Origin: CAIVPM01 sp049242865
GTDB taxonomy: Bacteria; Bacteroidota; Bacteroidia; Chitinophagales; Chitinophagaceae
DNA length: 27,634 bases
Direction: 5' to 3'
Assembly (NCBI GenBank): GCA_049242865.1
Contig: JBMLOR010000207.1
Span: 1 to 27,634 of the forward strand
Shown: piece by piece, positions 1 through 7,551 of the stretch
Layout of the letters: each line of letters starts with the position of its first letter
How positions within the stretch are numbered: the stretch's first letter is position 1
Position numbers and translations under genes: made by a program
Notes under the pieces: generated by a model
The model's input: the letters and a program-made list of their open reading frames with translations, nothing else
Database searches by the model: none
What the model was told of the DNA's origin: nothing

Positions 1-447
1 AAACCAATTGGCAACTACATACCTTATGTTATTGAAACTTCGATTGGTTTAGATAGATTGTTTTTATTGATTTTAAGTGAAGCTTATACCGAAGAAACTT
101 TTGCTAAAGAAGATGGTTCTCAGGATAGTAGAGTGGTGATGAAAATTCCTGCAAAAATTGCACCTACTAAATTGGCTATTTTTCCACTTACAAAAAAAGA
201 TGGTTTGCCTGAATTGGCTAAATCCATTTTTAACGATTGTAAGCATAGCTTTAAATGCTTTTACGAAGAAAAAGATGCTATTGGTAAACGTTACAGAAGA
301 CAAGATGCTGTAGGAACTCCATTTTGTGTAACTGTTGACCATCAAAGTTTAGAAGACCAAACTGTGACCATTAGACATAGAGACAGTATGCTACAAGAAC
401 GTGTAAGCATTGATGCTTTAAAAGCATTGGTTCTTGGTCATTTATAA
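1..447 (+). CDS. glyS: Glycyl-tRNA synthetase, C-terminal part (5' end outside the window)
   Basis: The reading frame is open from base 1, so the gene starts upstream; 148 residues are visible. This is the end of the single-chain (alpha2, class II) glycyl-tRNA synthetase that charges tRNA-Gly in the cytoplasm. It begins in the class II motif 3 region (PYVIETSIGLDRL, about residues 8-20 of the visible part). The anticodon-binding domain follows, recognisable from KLAIFPLTKKDGLPELA, then FYEEKDAIGKRYRRQD, VGTPFCVTVD and TVTIRHRDSM, all typical of the family. The internal ATG at 58 is not the true start, because the homology runs through it. A strong terminator follows 38 bases after the stop. 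Identification is firm; only the N-terminal catalytic part is out of view. Confidence 0.95.
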   Translation, partial: KPIGNYIPYVIETSIGLDRLFLLILSEAYTEETFAKEDGSQDSRVVMKIPAKIAPTKLAIFPLTKKDGLPELAKSIFNDCKHSFKCFYEEKDAIGKRYRRQDAVGTPFCVTVDHQSLEDQTVTIRHRDSMLQERVSIDALKALVLGHL

Positions 448-485
448 ACTTTACAAATCTTGGATTAAAAGAAAGGGTTTACATA

Positions 486-516
486 AAAAAGTCGGCATTT
501 AAAATGCCGACTTTTT
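486..516. terminator. Bidirectional Rho-independent terminator
   Basis: AAAAAGTCGGCATTT (486-500) is exactly complementary to AAATGCCGACTTTTT (502-516). The stem is GC-rich in the middle with an A-run on one side and a T-run on the other, so it can stop transcription both ways. It lies between the convergent ends of the glycyl-tRNA synthetase gene (stop at 447) and the amidohydrolase gene (ends at 519). Confidence 0.93.
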
Positions 517-518
517 AT

Positions 519-1826
519 TTATTTCAAACCATATTTTTGTTTGTATCGTTCGTTTAGTTGTTTGTGTTTATCGTCTAAACTTACTTGTCTTCCTTGTATA
601 AAAGCATGGGTAATTTTACTAGTTCTCATATCTAACACATCACCTTCACTAATAATAATGTTGGCATCTTTACCTACTTCAATACTGCCTGTTTTAGCAT
701 CAATGCCTAAAATTTTTGCTGTATTTAAAGTAATAGCTTGCAAGGCTTCTTCTTTAGTTAAACCATAAGCAGCAGCTGTACCTGCATTAAAAGGAAGGTT
801 ACGGCCTCTGTTTTGCTCATCATCATCATTAATACAAAACAATACACCAGCTTTTTGTAAAGTAGCAGCTTGTTTGTAAGGTTGGTCAATGTCATCATCA
901 TCTAAAGTAGGTAAACTATGTTGTTGCGATAGTATAACAGCAATGTTATTATCTTTTAAAATTTTTGCTATCTGAAAACTTTCGCTTGCACCTACTAAAA
1001 CCACATCAACATTAAACTCTTTTACAAAATCAATAGCCAAAAGCATTTGCTTTACTTGATTGCAATGCACAAATAATTTTTGCTTTTTGGCAAACAATCC
1101 TTTTAAAGCATCAAATTTTAAGTTTGGTGTTGCATTTGGCGTATTAAAATATGCTTTAGCTTCTCTAAACATTTGCTTTACAGCTTCAATTTTTTCGAGT
1201 GCTTCTTTTACAGGGTCATTTTGAGGAGCATTATTAAACCCTCCAAATCTTCCACCTGTGGGGCGAGGCAATAAACTTGGCATATATAAGTTAATACCAT
1301 TATCAATACTATAAGCTGCATCTTCATAATTCCAAGCATCTAGTTGCACAACACTGCTAGTTCCACTAATAAAACTACCTTGAGGTATAATATGTGCTAA
1401 AAGAATTCCATTGGTTAGCACTGTTCTAATTATTTTACTATCTGTATTGTATGCAGCAATTGAACGAATGTTGGTGTTGGTTTCGCCAAGTTCAAAATAA
1501 TCGTTACTACCACGAACTGCATTTCCTCCAATTTCTTTAATACCAAGTTGTGATGTTGGCAAAATTAAACCAGGATAAACGTGTTTGCCTTTAGCATCAA
1601 TAACATTTTTAGGATTTGTAGTTAAGTTGCTCATCAATCCTACAGCTTCAATGGTTGATTTGTTAACAGTTATAAATCCATTTTCAATGACTTGTCCATT
1701 TCCAATATGGATGGTTGCATTAGTAATCGTATAACTTCCATTATTTGGCTTTGCAGGATAAATTACATCTTGTGCGTTACTTGTAAAAACAGAAAGGCAA
1801 ATAAGGACTGATAAAAGAATTTTCAT
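519..1826 (-). CDS. Secreted amidohydrolase-like protein lacking the HxH metal motif
   Basis: 435 residues with an N-terminal signal peptide (MKILLSVLICLSVFTSNAQ), so periplasmic or surface exposed. It has the amidohydrolase frame: an N-terminal beta-sandwich start (ITNATIHIGNGQVIENGFI, about 34-52), the strand leading to the barrel (KHVYPGLILP, 81-90), LFVHC (252-255) and the C-terminal return (TLNTAKILGID, then GSIEVGKDANIII, about 380-392). In active imidazolonepropionase-like enzymes PGLID is followed by an HxH metal pair. Here the segment reads PTSQLG, with no histidine. H254 and an acidic run NDDDE (333-337) remain. It may be a divergent enzyme or a non-catalytic relative; I cannot name a substrate. 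The next gene on the same strand lies 62 bases upstream, so cotranscription is possible. Confidence 0.8.
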   Translation of the reverse strand: MKILLSVLICLSVFTSNAQDVIYPAKPNNGSYTITNATIHIGNGQVIENGFITVNKSTIEAVGLMSNLTTNPKNVIDAKGKHVYPGLILPTSQLGIKEIGGNAVRGSNDYFELGETNTNIRSIAAYNTDSKIIRTVLTNGILLAHIIPQGSFISGTSSVVQLDAWNYEDAAYSIDNGINLYMPSLLPRPTGGRFGGFNNAPQNDPVKEALEKIEAVKQMFREAKAYFNTPNATPNLKFDALKGLFAKKQKLFVHCNQVKQMLLAIDFVKEFNVDVVLVGASESFQIAKILKDNNIAVILSQQHSLPTLDDDDIDQPYKQAATLQKAGVLFCINDDDEQNRGRNLPFNAGTAAAYGLTKEEALQAITLNTAKILGIDAKTGSIEVGKDANIIISEGDVLDMRTSKITHAFIQGRQVSLDDKHKQLNERYKQKYGLK

Positions 1827-1888
1827 TTTTAAAAATTGAAGTTACAATTATACGTTTTTTTGTGCAGGTTAAAGGCAATTTTTTAAAA

Positions 1889-2896
1889 CTATAATCCAGC
1901 AGCAATAAGATCAACATCTGGCTTAGATTCATCGGTTAGTGCAACTTTATTTCTGTTCTTTCTTTTTACTCGAGAAAACAATGTAATTTCTTGATCAAAC
2001 AAAAATCTTACCCAAAGCTTAATCCAAGAATTATGGCTATGCAAATTAGTATAATATTCGCTAGCAGTTTGTTTTAGCTGAGGCAATTTATTCCAAGGTA
2101 CACTAGGAAAATCGTGGTGCTCGTTATGGTAACCAACATTAAATGCAATAGTGTTAAAATTACCATAGTAACTATAAGTTTCTTGGTCATCGCCAAAGGT
2201 TATAAAATGCTCTTGAATCCATCTTGCCCCTAAAGGATGAAGCCCAACAGAAAAGAAAAAGCTAATGAGTAAGTATATGATGGTTTTCCAACCAAAAAAG
2301 TAGTAAAAAGCAGTCATCGCAGCAATTTGCACCAACCAATTTAAAGCTACCCAAGGTGTAAAAGCTTTTATTTCTTTAAGTTTTGCTAATCTAAACAATT
2401 GCCAAAATGGATATAACAATAGCCAAATAGCCTTGCCTATAAAATATTTATTGATAAGCTTTGCTTCACCTTCGGTTGGTAAATCTCCGTCTAAATCTTC
2501 TACCCCTTGAAAAGAATGGTGTTTAATGTGGTAAATTTCAAATGAAATGGCACTTGCAAAAACCAATGGCAAATTGGCAAAAATGCTTGCCAATTTATTT
2601 GCTACAGGGCTTTTAAAAACCAACTTATGTGTACACTCGTGAATGAGTACAAACAATGAATGGTCGATGAATGCACCTACAAGGTAAGCAACACCTACCA
2701 CTAACCACCAACTTTGATTACTTAATATTATAGCTAAAGCTAGTTGTAAACTTACTAAAAGTACTATGTACAAAAATGTGGTGGGATTTTTGCCAATTAA
2801 GTTTCGTACTTCAGGATGTGTTTTAAGAATTTCTTTGGTTCTTTCTCTGTGGGGTTCGGGTTTTGCGGTAAAAATAAATTGCAGTTTGTTGCTCAT
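1889..2896 (-). CDS. Membrane fatty-acid/sphingolipid desaturase, DEGS1-like
   Basis: 335 residues, an integral-membrane di-iron desaturase. The three histidine boxes are present: HECTH (86-90), HIKHH (123-127) and HNEHH (257-261). Several flanking stretches read like eukaryotic dihydroceramide delta-4 desaturase (DEGS1/DES1) rather than the usual bacterial acyl-CoA desaturases. These are the N-terminal EPHRERTKEILKTHPEVRNL (about 14-33), GLHPLGARWIQEH (about 218-230), ETYSYYG, NVGYHNEHHDFPSVP and the C-terminal HNSWIKLWV. Hydrophobic stretches at about 41-60, 65-85 and 190-220 fit four or so membrane helices. The family inserts a trans double bond into a long-chain base or acyl chain using oxygen. 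Sphingolipids are known in Bacteroidota, which gives a plausible substrate, but the reaction here is inferred. Family assignment is confident, substrate less so. Confidence 0.88.
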   Translation of the reverse strand: MSNKLQFIFTAKPEPHRERTKEILKTHPEVRNLIGKNPTTFLYIVLLVSLQLALAIILSNQSWWLVVGVAYLVGAFIDHSLFVLIHECTHKLVFKSPVANKLASIFANLPLVFASAISFEIYHIKHHSFQGVEDLDGDLPTEGEAKLINKYFIGKAIWLLLYPFWQLFRLAKLKEIKAFTPWVALNWLVQIAAMTAFYYFFGWKTIIYLLISFFFSVGLHPLGARWIQEHFITFGDDQETYSYYGNFNTIAFNVGYHNEHHDFPSVPWNKLPQLKQTASEYYTNLHSHNSWIKLWVRFLFDQEITLFSRVKRKNRNKVALTDESKPDVDLIAAGL

Positions 2897-3008
2897 GGGT
2901 GTTATTAATGTTGCAATATAACCGAATCAACATCATAACAATTTTATTATTAAATTATAAGCATAATTTAATAATAAATAATAAACAGGCCATCAGGCCA
3001 ATGTTTAG

Positions 3009-3443
3009 TTATTTAAAACTAATTAGTTCTACATCAAAAATTAATGTACTGTTTGCACCAATAACAGCACTAACCTGTCTTTCGCCATAAGCCAAATGTG
3101 GTGGTATAAAAAATCTAAATTTGCTACCTGTTGGCATAAGCTGTAAGCCTTCTGTCCATCCTTTAATAACCATATTTAATGGAAAACTAGTTGGCGACCC
3201 TCGCATTACACTACTATCAAACACAGTTCCATCAATCATCGTTCCATGATAATGGCAAGTTACTGTGTGCGTTGCCCATGGTTTTTCACCATTGCCTAAT
3301 TGTAAAACTTCGTATTGTAAGCCAGATGCTAATTCGGTTACTTCTGGTCTTAATTTATTGGTTGCTAAAAAATCTTGGCCAGCTTTTAAGTTGGCTGCTG
3401 CTTTTTCGTTTTTCATTTGTGCTAATTTATCGGCAATGCCCAT
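3009..3443 (-). CDS. FKBP-type peptidyl-prolyl cis-trans isomerase
   Basis: 144 residues from the ATG at 3443. A longer frame reaches 3518, but its extra 25 residues have no FKBP likeness and would run into the promoter region of the divergent gene, so the start giving MGIADKLAQMK is preferred. There is no signal peptide, so it is cytoplasmic. A helical N-terminal arm (about 1-30) precedes the FKBP fold: CHYHGTMIDGTVFDSS, then the VIKGWTEGLQLMPTGSKFRF core and the final IFDVELI strand. HLAYG in the flap and the Tyr, Asp, Phe and Trp pocket positions are kept, so an active prolyl isomerase is expected. It resembles the short FkpA/Mip-like proteins common in Bacteroidota. The downstream desaturase ends are separated by 112 bases, so a shared transcript is uncertain. 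Confidence 0.9.
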   Translation of the reverse strand: MGIADKLAQMKNEKAAANLKAGQDFLATNKLRPEVTELASGLQYEVLQLGNGEKPWATHTVTCHYHGTMIDGTVFDSSVMRGSPTSFPLNMVIKGWTEGLQLMPTGSKFRFFIPPHLAYGERQVSAVIGANSTLIFDVELISFK

Positions 3444-3527
3444 GATCAATTTTTTTTGCAAATTAACAACTTTAGCTTGTTGTAAAAAGTAAAATTTAAC
3501 AACTACTTTTATACCCAAAATTACTAT

Positions 3528-4343
3528 ATGCTAAAAAGGTTTAAAATTTTGATGTTTCATTTAATAATGCCTCTATTTGCATTTTTACAAAATACCCCTA
3601 ACGAGTTATTAGCAAAAATTGAAAACGCCCTAGGCGGAAAATCAGCTTTGCAAAATATCCAAACCTTACAATACAAATCATCATTACAAATTAATTTAAT
3701 GGGACAATCATTAACCATAGGAATTAATAACATTAAAGAAAATGGAAAATTATGCCGAAGAGAAACTGATGGTATTTTTGGAATGAAAGGAAGTGTATTG
3801 CTAATTACAGATACAGGTATGTATACTGCTATACCCAATATGAGCAATTTTGGAGAAAGCAAAAACACAAACAACAAAATAGAACAAGCAACAGCAAAGG
3901 AGTTTTTGTATAGTAAATATTTACTAGAAACTCAAGGTTATTTTGCTCCTTTGGTTGATTGCTATAGTAAAGGCAACAAATTTGAAATATTAGAAACTAA
4001 AAAAATAAATGGTGTTGATTGCATTAAAACAATGCTTACTTTAATTAGCAAGCAAAAAATTGTTTACTACGTTAACAGCACAACTTATTTGATTGAACAA
4101 GCAGAAATTGAAGGCGAGTCGGCTATGGTTTATTTGGGTTTAGGCGGAATGATGAAAAATTTGATGTCGAGAATGGACAAACTGAAGCTTGTGATTAGCT
4201 ATAGCAACTACAAAAAATTTGGTGAAGTTTATTTTCCTACAAAAGAAATTATAGCTGTAGGAGCAAATGATTTTGTGCAAGAAACAGATGAATTTATTAT
4301 CAATAGCCCAATTAGTGCAAATCAATTTATTTTAAAACAATAA
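3528..4343 (+). CDS. Secreted protein with LolA-like fold (outer-membrane lipoprotein-sorting-protein family relative)
   Basis: 271 residues. The hydrophobic N-terminus (about 1-20, MLKRFKILMFHLIMPLFAFL) looks like a signal peptide, placing it in the periplasm. The mature part begins with a helix (ELLAKIENALGGKSALQNIQ) and then alternating beta strands (LQYKSSLQINLMGQSLTIGI; KFEILETKKINGVDCIKTML; KIVYYVNSTTYLIEQAEI). This is the pattern of LolA/LppX-like half-barrels that bind lipids or lipoproteins. Bacteroidota have many such paralogues of unknown cargo, often annotated only as hypothetical. No catalytic motif is visible. It is divergent from the FKBP gene (84-base intergenic region with room for two promoters) and its end overlaps the small minus-strand ORF by 12 bases. 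The fold assignment is an inference from pattern only. Confidence 0.65.
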   Translation: MLKRFKILMFHLIMPLFAFLQNTPNELLAKIENALGGKSALQNIQTLQYKSSLQINLMGQSLTIGINNIKENGKLCRRETDGIFGMKGSVLLITDTGMYTAIPNMSNFGESKNTNNKIEQATAKEFLYSKYLLETQGYFAPLVDCYSKGNKFEILETKKINGVDCIKTMLTLISKQKIVYYVNSTTYLIEQAEIEGESAMVYLGLGGMMKNLMSRMDKLKLVISYSNYKKFGEVYFPTKEIIAVGANDFVQETDEFIINSPISANQFILKQ

Positions 4344-4529
4344 AGCAATTAATGCAGCAATTGGCCAAAAGATTGCTTTTAACAAGGCTACTACAAAATT
4401 TGACTGTGAATTGTCTAAAACCATATATAAAAAACTTATAAACGCAACCGAAAAATATAATTGAATGGTTATGAAATTGTTTTCAACAAATCGCTGGTAA
4501 TTAGACCTAATTTTATATAGTGTATTCAT
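4332..4529 (-). CDS. Small two-helix membrane protein, hypothetical
   Basis: 65 residues: a charged N-terminus (MNTLYKIRSNYQRFVENN) followed by two hydrophobic segments, about 20-38 (ITIQLYFSVAFISFLYMVL) and 47-65 (VALLKAIFWPIAALIALLF), with the second running to the C-terminus. It is convergent with the LolA-like gene and overlaps its 3' end by 12 bases. The coordinates are independent of a shadow frame for most of the length, since the region 4344-4529 has no other gene, and the composition is that of a genuine short membrane protein. I do not recognise a family and assign no function. It could still be a chance frame in AT-rich spacer. Confidence 0.5.
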   Translation of the reverse strand: MNTLYKIRSNYQRFVENNFITIQLYFSVAFISFLYMVLDNSQSNFVVALLKAIFWPIAALIALLF

Positions 4530-4612
4530 AATTTACTTTTAATGAAGAGGACAGTGTTTTCAAAAATGTTGTCTTCTGCTAAAAATTTATTTCACTTTAA
4601 AAAACAACAATT

Positions 4613-5485
4613 ATGCCAAAAAAAAATTTGTTATTAGTTTTAATAATTTTAGTTCATGTATCAATTATTTATAGTCAAAAAATTGACAAATCCTTAACAA
4701 ACGAAGTAACCTCAATACTTAAAAATTTTAATGGAGAAGTTGGTGTATTCATTAAAAATTTAAGAACCAATAAAATTGTATCTATACAAGCAGATAGTAT
4801 TTTTCCAACGGCAAGCATGGTAAAAATTCCAATATTAATTGGCATTGAAGATAAGCTTCAAAAAAATGAATTAAACTATCACCAAACATTAACCTACAAA
4901 GACTCATTATTATATGCTGGTGAAGATATTTTAGGTTCGTTTAAACACAACGAAAAAATTGAGTTGAGTAAAGTACTAATGCTGATGCTTACCACAAGTG
5001 ATAATACAGCGAGTTTATGGTTACAAAGTATTGCAGGCACAGGAACTCGTATAAATGAGTTATTAGATAGTGCTGGCTTTGTAAATACAAGAGTTAATAG
5101 CAGAACAATTGGTAGAGAAAATAATAGAAGTCAATTTGGTTGGGGGCAAACCACACCAAAAGAAATGGCAACCTTAATGGAAAAAATTGTAAACGGCGAA
5201 ATAATTAATAAAAAAGCAAGTGAGCACATGCTTAGATTGTTAGGTCGTAATTATTGGGACGAAGAAGCCCTTTCTCAAATCCCTGCAGGAATATTTGTAG
5301 CCAGCAAAAATGGAGCAGTAAATGCTAGCCGAAGCGAGGTTTTGTATGTAGCATCTAAAAAGAATCCTTACATATTTTGTATATGTACAAAAAACAATAA
5401 AGACCAAAGTTGGGATGCCAACAATGAAGCTTGGATACTTACCAAAAACTTATCAAAATTATTATGGGAAAAATTTGGCAATTAA
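4613..5485 (+). CDS. Class A beta-lactamase-fold serine hydrolase, atypical motifs
   Basis: 290 residues with a signal peptide (about 1-21, ending IIYSQ), so exported. The fold follows class A beta-lactamases and their relatives (Beta-lactamase2 family). The nucleophile motif is S68-M-V-K71, the SDN motif is 129-131, and the third motif is K232-N-G where KTG or KSG is usual. The omega-loop region (about 160-180, NSRTIGRENNRSQFGWG) shows no clear ExxLN, the motif that carries the deacylating glutamate (E166). Without that residue it may be a poor beta-lactamase and instead act as a DD-peptidase or a penicillin-binding serine hydrolase. It has no regulator beside it and lies alone between the small membrane ORF and a convergent operon, so a dedicated resistance role is not supported by context. 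Confidence 0.8.
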   Translation: MPKKNLLLVLIILVHVSIIYSQKIDKSLTNEVTSILKNFNGEVGVFIKNLRTNKIVSIQADSIFPTASMVKIPILIGIEDKLQKNELNYHQTLTYKDSLLYAGEDILGSFKHNEKIELSKVLMLMLTTSDNTASLWLQSIAGTGTRINELLDSAGFVNTRVNSRTIGRENNRSQFGWGQTTPKEMATLMEKIVNGEIINKKASEHMLRLLGRNYWDEEALSQIPAGIFVASKNGAVNASRSEVLYVASKKNPYIFCICTKNNKDQSWDANNEAWILTKNLSKLLWEKFGN

Positions 5486-5508
5486 TCGAAAAAGAAAAAC
5501 TATAAGTT

Positions 5509-6159
5509 TTAGCCTAATTTAACATTTGGGTGTATGGTTAATTTACCTAAAGTTTTAGCTTTAACTTCTTCTACTGAAACGCCAGGTGCAGTTTCAATAA
5601 GTTCAAATCCATTTTCAGTAACGTTTAACACTGCTAAATCGGTAACAATTTTTTTAACACATTTTATACCTGTAAGTGGTAAAGTGCAAGTAGGCAATAG
5701 TTTACTTTCGCCTTTTGGGTTGGTGTGCATCATGGCTACAATTATATTTTTAGCACTAGCAACTAAATCCATTGCACCACCCATTCCTTTAACCATTTTA
5801 CCAGGAATTTTCCAGTTAGCAATATCACCTTGTTCACTTACTTCCATAGCACCAAGAACGGTAAGGTCAATTTTTCCTGCACGTATCATACCAAAACTTT
5901 CAGCACTATCAAACAAGGCTGCACCTTTAATTAAAGTAACAGTTTCTTTACCAGCATTAATTAAATCGGCATCTACAAATTCTTCTGTTGGGTAAGGTCC
6001 CATCCCCAAAATTCCATTTTCACTTTGTAGAATTACAGTTATATCAGGATCAATATAATTTGCAACTAAAGTTGGAATACCAATACCAAGATTTACATAC
6101 ATACCATCTTTAAGTTCTTTAGCAATGCGTTGTGCAATTCCATATTTATCTAAAGGCAT
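5509..6159 (-). CDS. scoB: 3-oxoacid CoA-transferase, subunit B
   Basis: 216 residues, the beta subunit of a two-subunit CoA-transferase of the SCOT/AtoAD type, which moves CoA from succinyl-CoA (or acetyl-CoA) to acetoacetate or another short acid. Diagnostic features are the start (IAQRIAKELKDGMYVNLGIGIPTLV), the catalytic glutamate E47 in SENGILGMGP, GAMEVSEQGDIANW, the KMVKGMGGAMDLV loop and the final CTLPLTG. The length matches the family. The A subunit is normally beside it but is not in this window: the next gene on the same strand is purD, 14 bases upstream. A partner must be encoded elsewhere for activity. The purD-scoB spacing suggests cotranscription even though the pathways are unrelated. 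Confidence 0.93.
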   Translation of the reverse strand: MPLDKYGIAQRIAKELKDGMYVNLGIGIPTLVANYIDPDITVILQSENGILGMGPYPTEEFVDADLINAGKETVTLIKGAALFDSAESFGMIRAGKIDLTVLGAMEVSEQGDIANWKIPGKMVKGMGGAMDLVASAKNIIVAMMHTNPKGESKLLPTCTLPLTGIKCVKKIVTDLAVLNVTENGFELIETAPGVSVEEVKAKTLGKLTIHPNVKLG

Positions 6160-6173
6160 AACATTGTTTTTAT

Positions 6174-7457
6174 TTACAAAAATTCAAATCCAATATCGGT
6201 TCTAAAATATTTTCCTTCGTAATTTATTTGGTTTGCAATGGAATTGCTAGCTTCAACAGCCTCATTCAAATTTTTTCCAACCGATGTAACTGCAAATACT
6301 CTTCCACCATTTGTTTGTAAAACATTATCTTCATTTACACCAACTCCAGCAAAGTAAATGGTACTATTTACTGTTTTAATATTTTCTAAATTATCTATTG
6401 GCAAATGTTTTTTATAATCACCAGGATAACCACCACTTACAGTAACTACAGTTGCAAAACTTCCTTCGTTAAATTCAATATTGGCATCAACCAAAGTACC
6501 ATTATCCATAGCAGCAAACAAACTTACTAAATCAGTTTCTAAACGTGGCAGTACAACTTCAGTTTCTGGGTCACCTAACCTACAATTATATTCAATCACT
6601 TTTGGTACACCATTGCAATTCATCAGTCCAAAAAATATAAAACCATTGTACACTAATCCATCATTTTGCAAACCCAAAATTGTTGGTTTAATGATAGTTT
6701 CTTCTACCAAACTCATAAATTCTTCTGTAACAAAAGGCACAGGAGTAACACAACCCATTCCACCCGTATTTAAGCCAATATTGCCTTCGCCAATTTGTTT
6801 ATAATCTTTAGCATGACCAATAATTTGATAATCTTGTCCATTTGTAAGCACAAAAACACTCAGCTCAATACCTTGCAAAAATTCTTCCACCACCACTCGT
6901 TCACTAGCTTTCCCAAATTGTTGCTGCATAATCATGCTATCAAAAACTTCTATGGCTTCTTCGTGATTATTACAAATAACTACACCTTTGCCAGCAGCCA
7001 AACCATCTGCTTTTAATACAATAGGCAATGGTTGATAAGAAATATATTGCTTGCCCTCTAAAAAATTACTCCTATCAAAAGTTGCATAATTTGCTGTTGG
7101 GATATGGTGTTTTTGCATAAACCTTTTGGCAAAATCTTTACTGCCTTCAAGTTGAGCAGCTTGTTTACTAGGGGCAACTATTATCATATCTTTAAGCTCA
7201 TCAACAAGTTTTAAAGCATCATAAATTCCGTTTACTAAAGGCTCTTCGGGCCCTACAACTAACAAATTAATTTTTTGACTGATGCAGAAATTTGTTATTG
7301 CATTAAAATCATTAACGCCTAAATCAACATTAATTGCAATGGTTGCAGTGCCAGCATTACCCGGTGCAACAAATAGTTTATTACAATGATGACTCGTTAA
7401 CATTTTTACCGCCAAAGCATGTTCACGCCCACCACTTCCTAATAAAAGAATATTCAT
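6174..7457 (-). CDS. purD: Phosphoribosylamine-glycine ligase (GARS)
   Basis: 427 residues, full length for PurD. It catalyses ATP-dependent joining of glycine to 5-phosphoribosylamine, the second step of purine synthesis, in the cytoplasm. The N-terminal domain opens with LLLGSGGREHALA (4-16) and VAPGNAGT. The ATP-grasp part shows PSKQAAQLEGSKDFAKRFM, KADGLAAGKGVVI, LNTGGMGCVTPVP and the metal-binding end EYNCRLGDPETEVVLPRL. All the conserved elements are present. The first ATG after the divergent intergenic region is used; a TACTTTCG sequence on the minus strand (7 to 8 bases before the start) resembles a -7 box with one mismatch. It is the first gene of a purD-scoB pair. Confidence 0.97.
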   Translation of the reverse strand: MNILLLGSGGREHALAVKMLTSHHCNKLFVAPGNAGTATIAINVDLGVNDFNAITNFCISQKINLLVVGPEEPLVNGIYDALKLVDELKDMIIVAPSKQAAQLEGSKDFAKRFMQKHHIPTANYATFDRSNFLEGKQYISYQPLPIVLKADGLAAGKGVVICNNHEEAIEVFDSMIMQQQFGKASERVVVEEFLQGIELSVFVLTNGQDYQIIGHAKDYKQIGEGNIGLNTGGMGCVTPVPFVTEEFMSLVEETIIKPTILGLQNDGLVYNGFIFFGLMNCNGVPKVIEYNCRLGDPETEVVLPRLETDLVSLFAAMDNGTLVDANIEFNEGSFATVVTVSGGYPGDYKKHLPIDNLENIKTVNSTIYFAGVGVNEDNVLQTNGGRVFAVTSVGKNLNEAVEASNSIANQINYEGKYFRTDIGFEFL

Positions 7458-7551
7458 AGCACGAAAGTAATTGCATAAAATGAAGAATTGAAATGAGAGT
7501 GTATAAATAAAACCCCTATTTTGGCAACTTAATAAAAACGAAATTTGTTAT

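Noticed and set aside
2899..3090. 63-codon plus-strand ORF
   Set aside because: Its second half is antisense to the FKBP gene and its first half is AT-rich spacer upstream of the desaturase. No family resemblance.
4546..4577. AGAGGACA / TGTCTTCT inverted segment before the beta-lactamase-like gene
   Set aside because: Eight pairs with one wobble and a 16-base loop, with no T-run or recognisable operator. It may be chance in a short leader.
5496..5510. AAAACT-ATA-AGTTTT dyad between the beta-lactamase-like gene and scoB
   Set aside because: Only six A/T-rich pairs with a three-base loop and no clear T-run. It overlaps the scoB stop codon and is too weak to call as a terminator.
7514..7551. 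CTATTTTGG as promoter of the POT operon
   Set aside because: It is one base short of TAnnTTTG. I could not choose between it and other AT-rich sequences, so no promoter is called.
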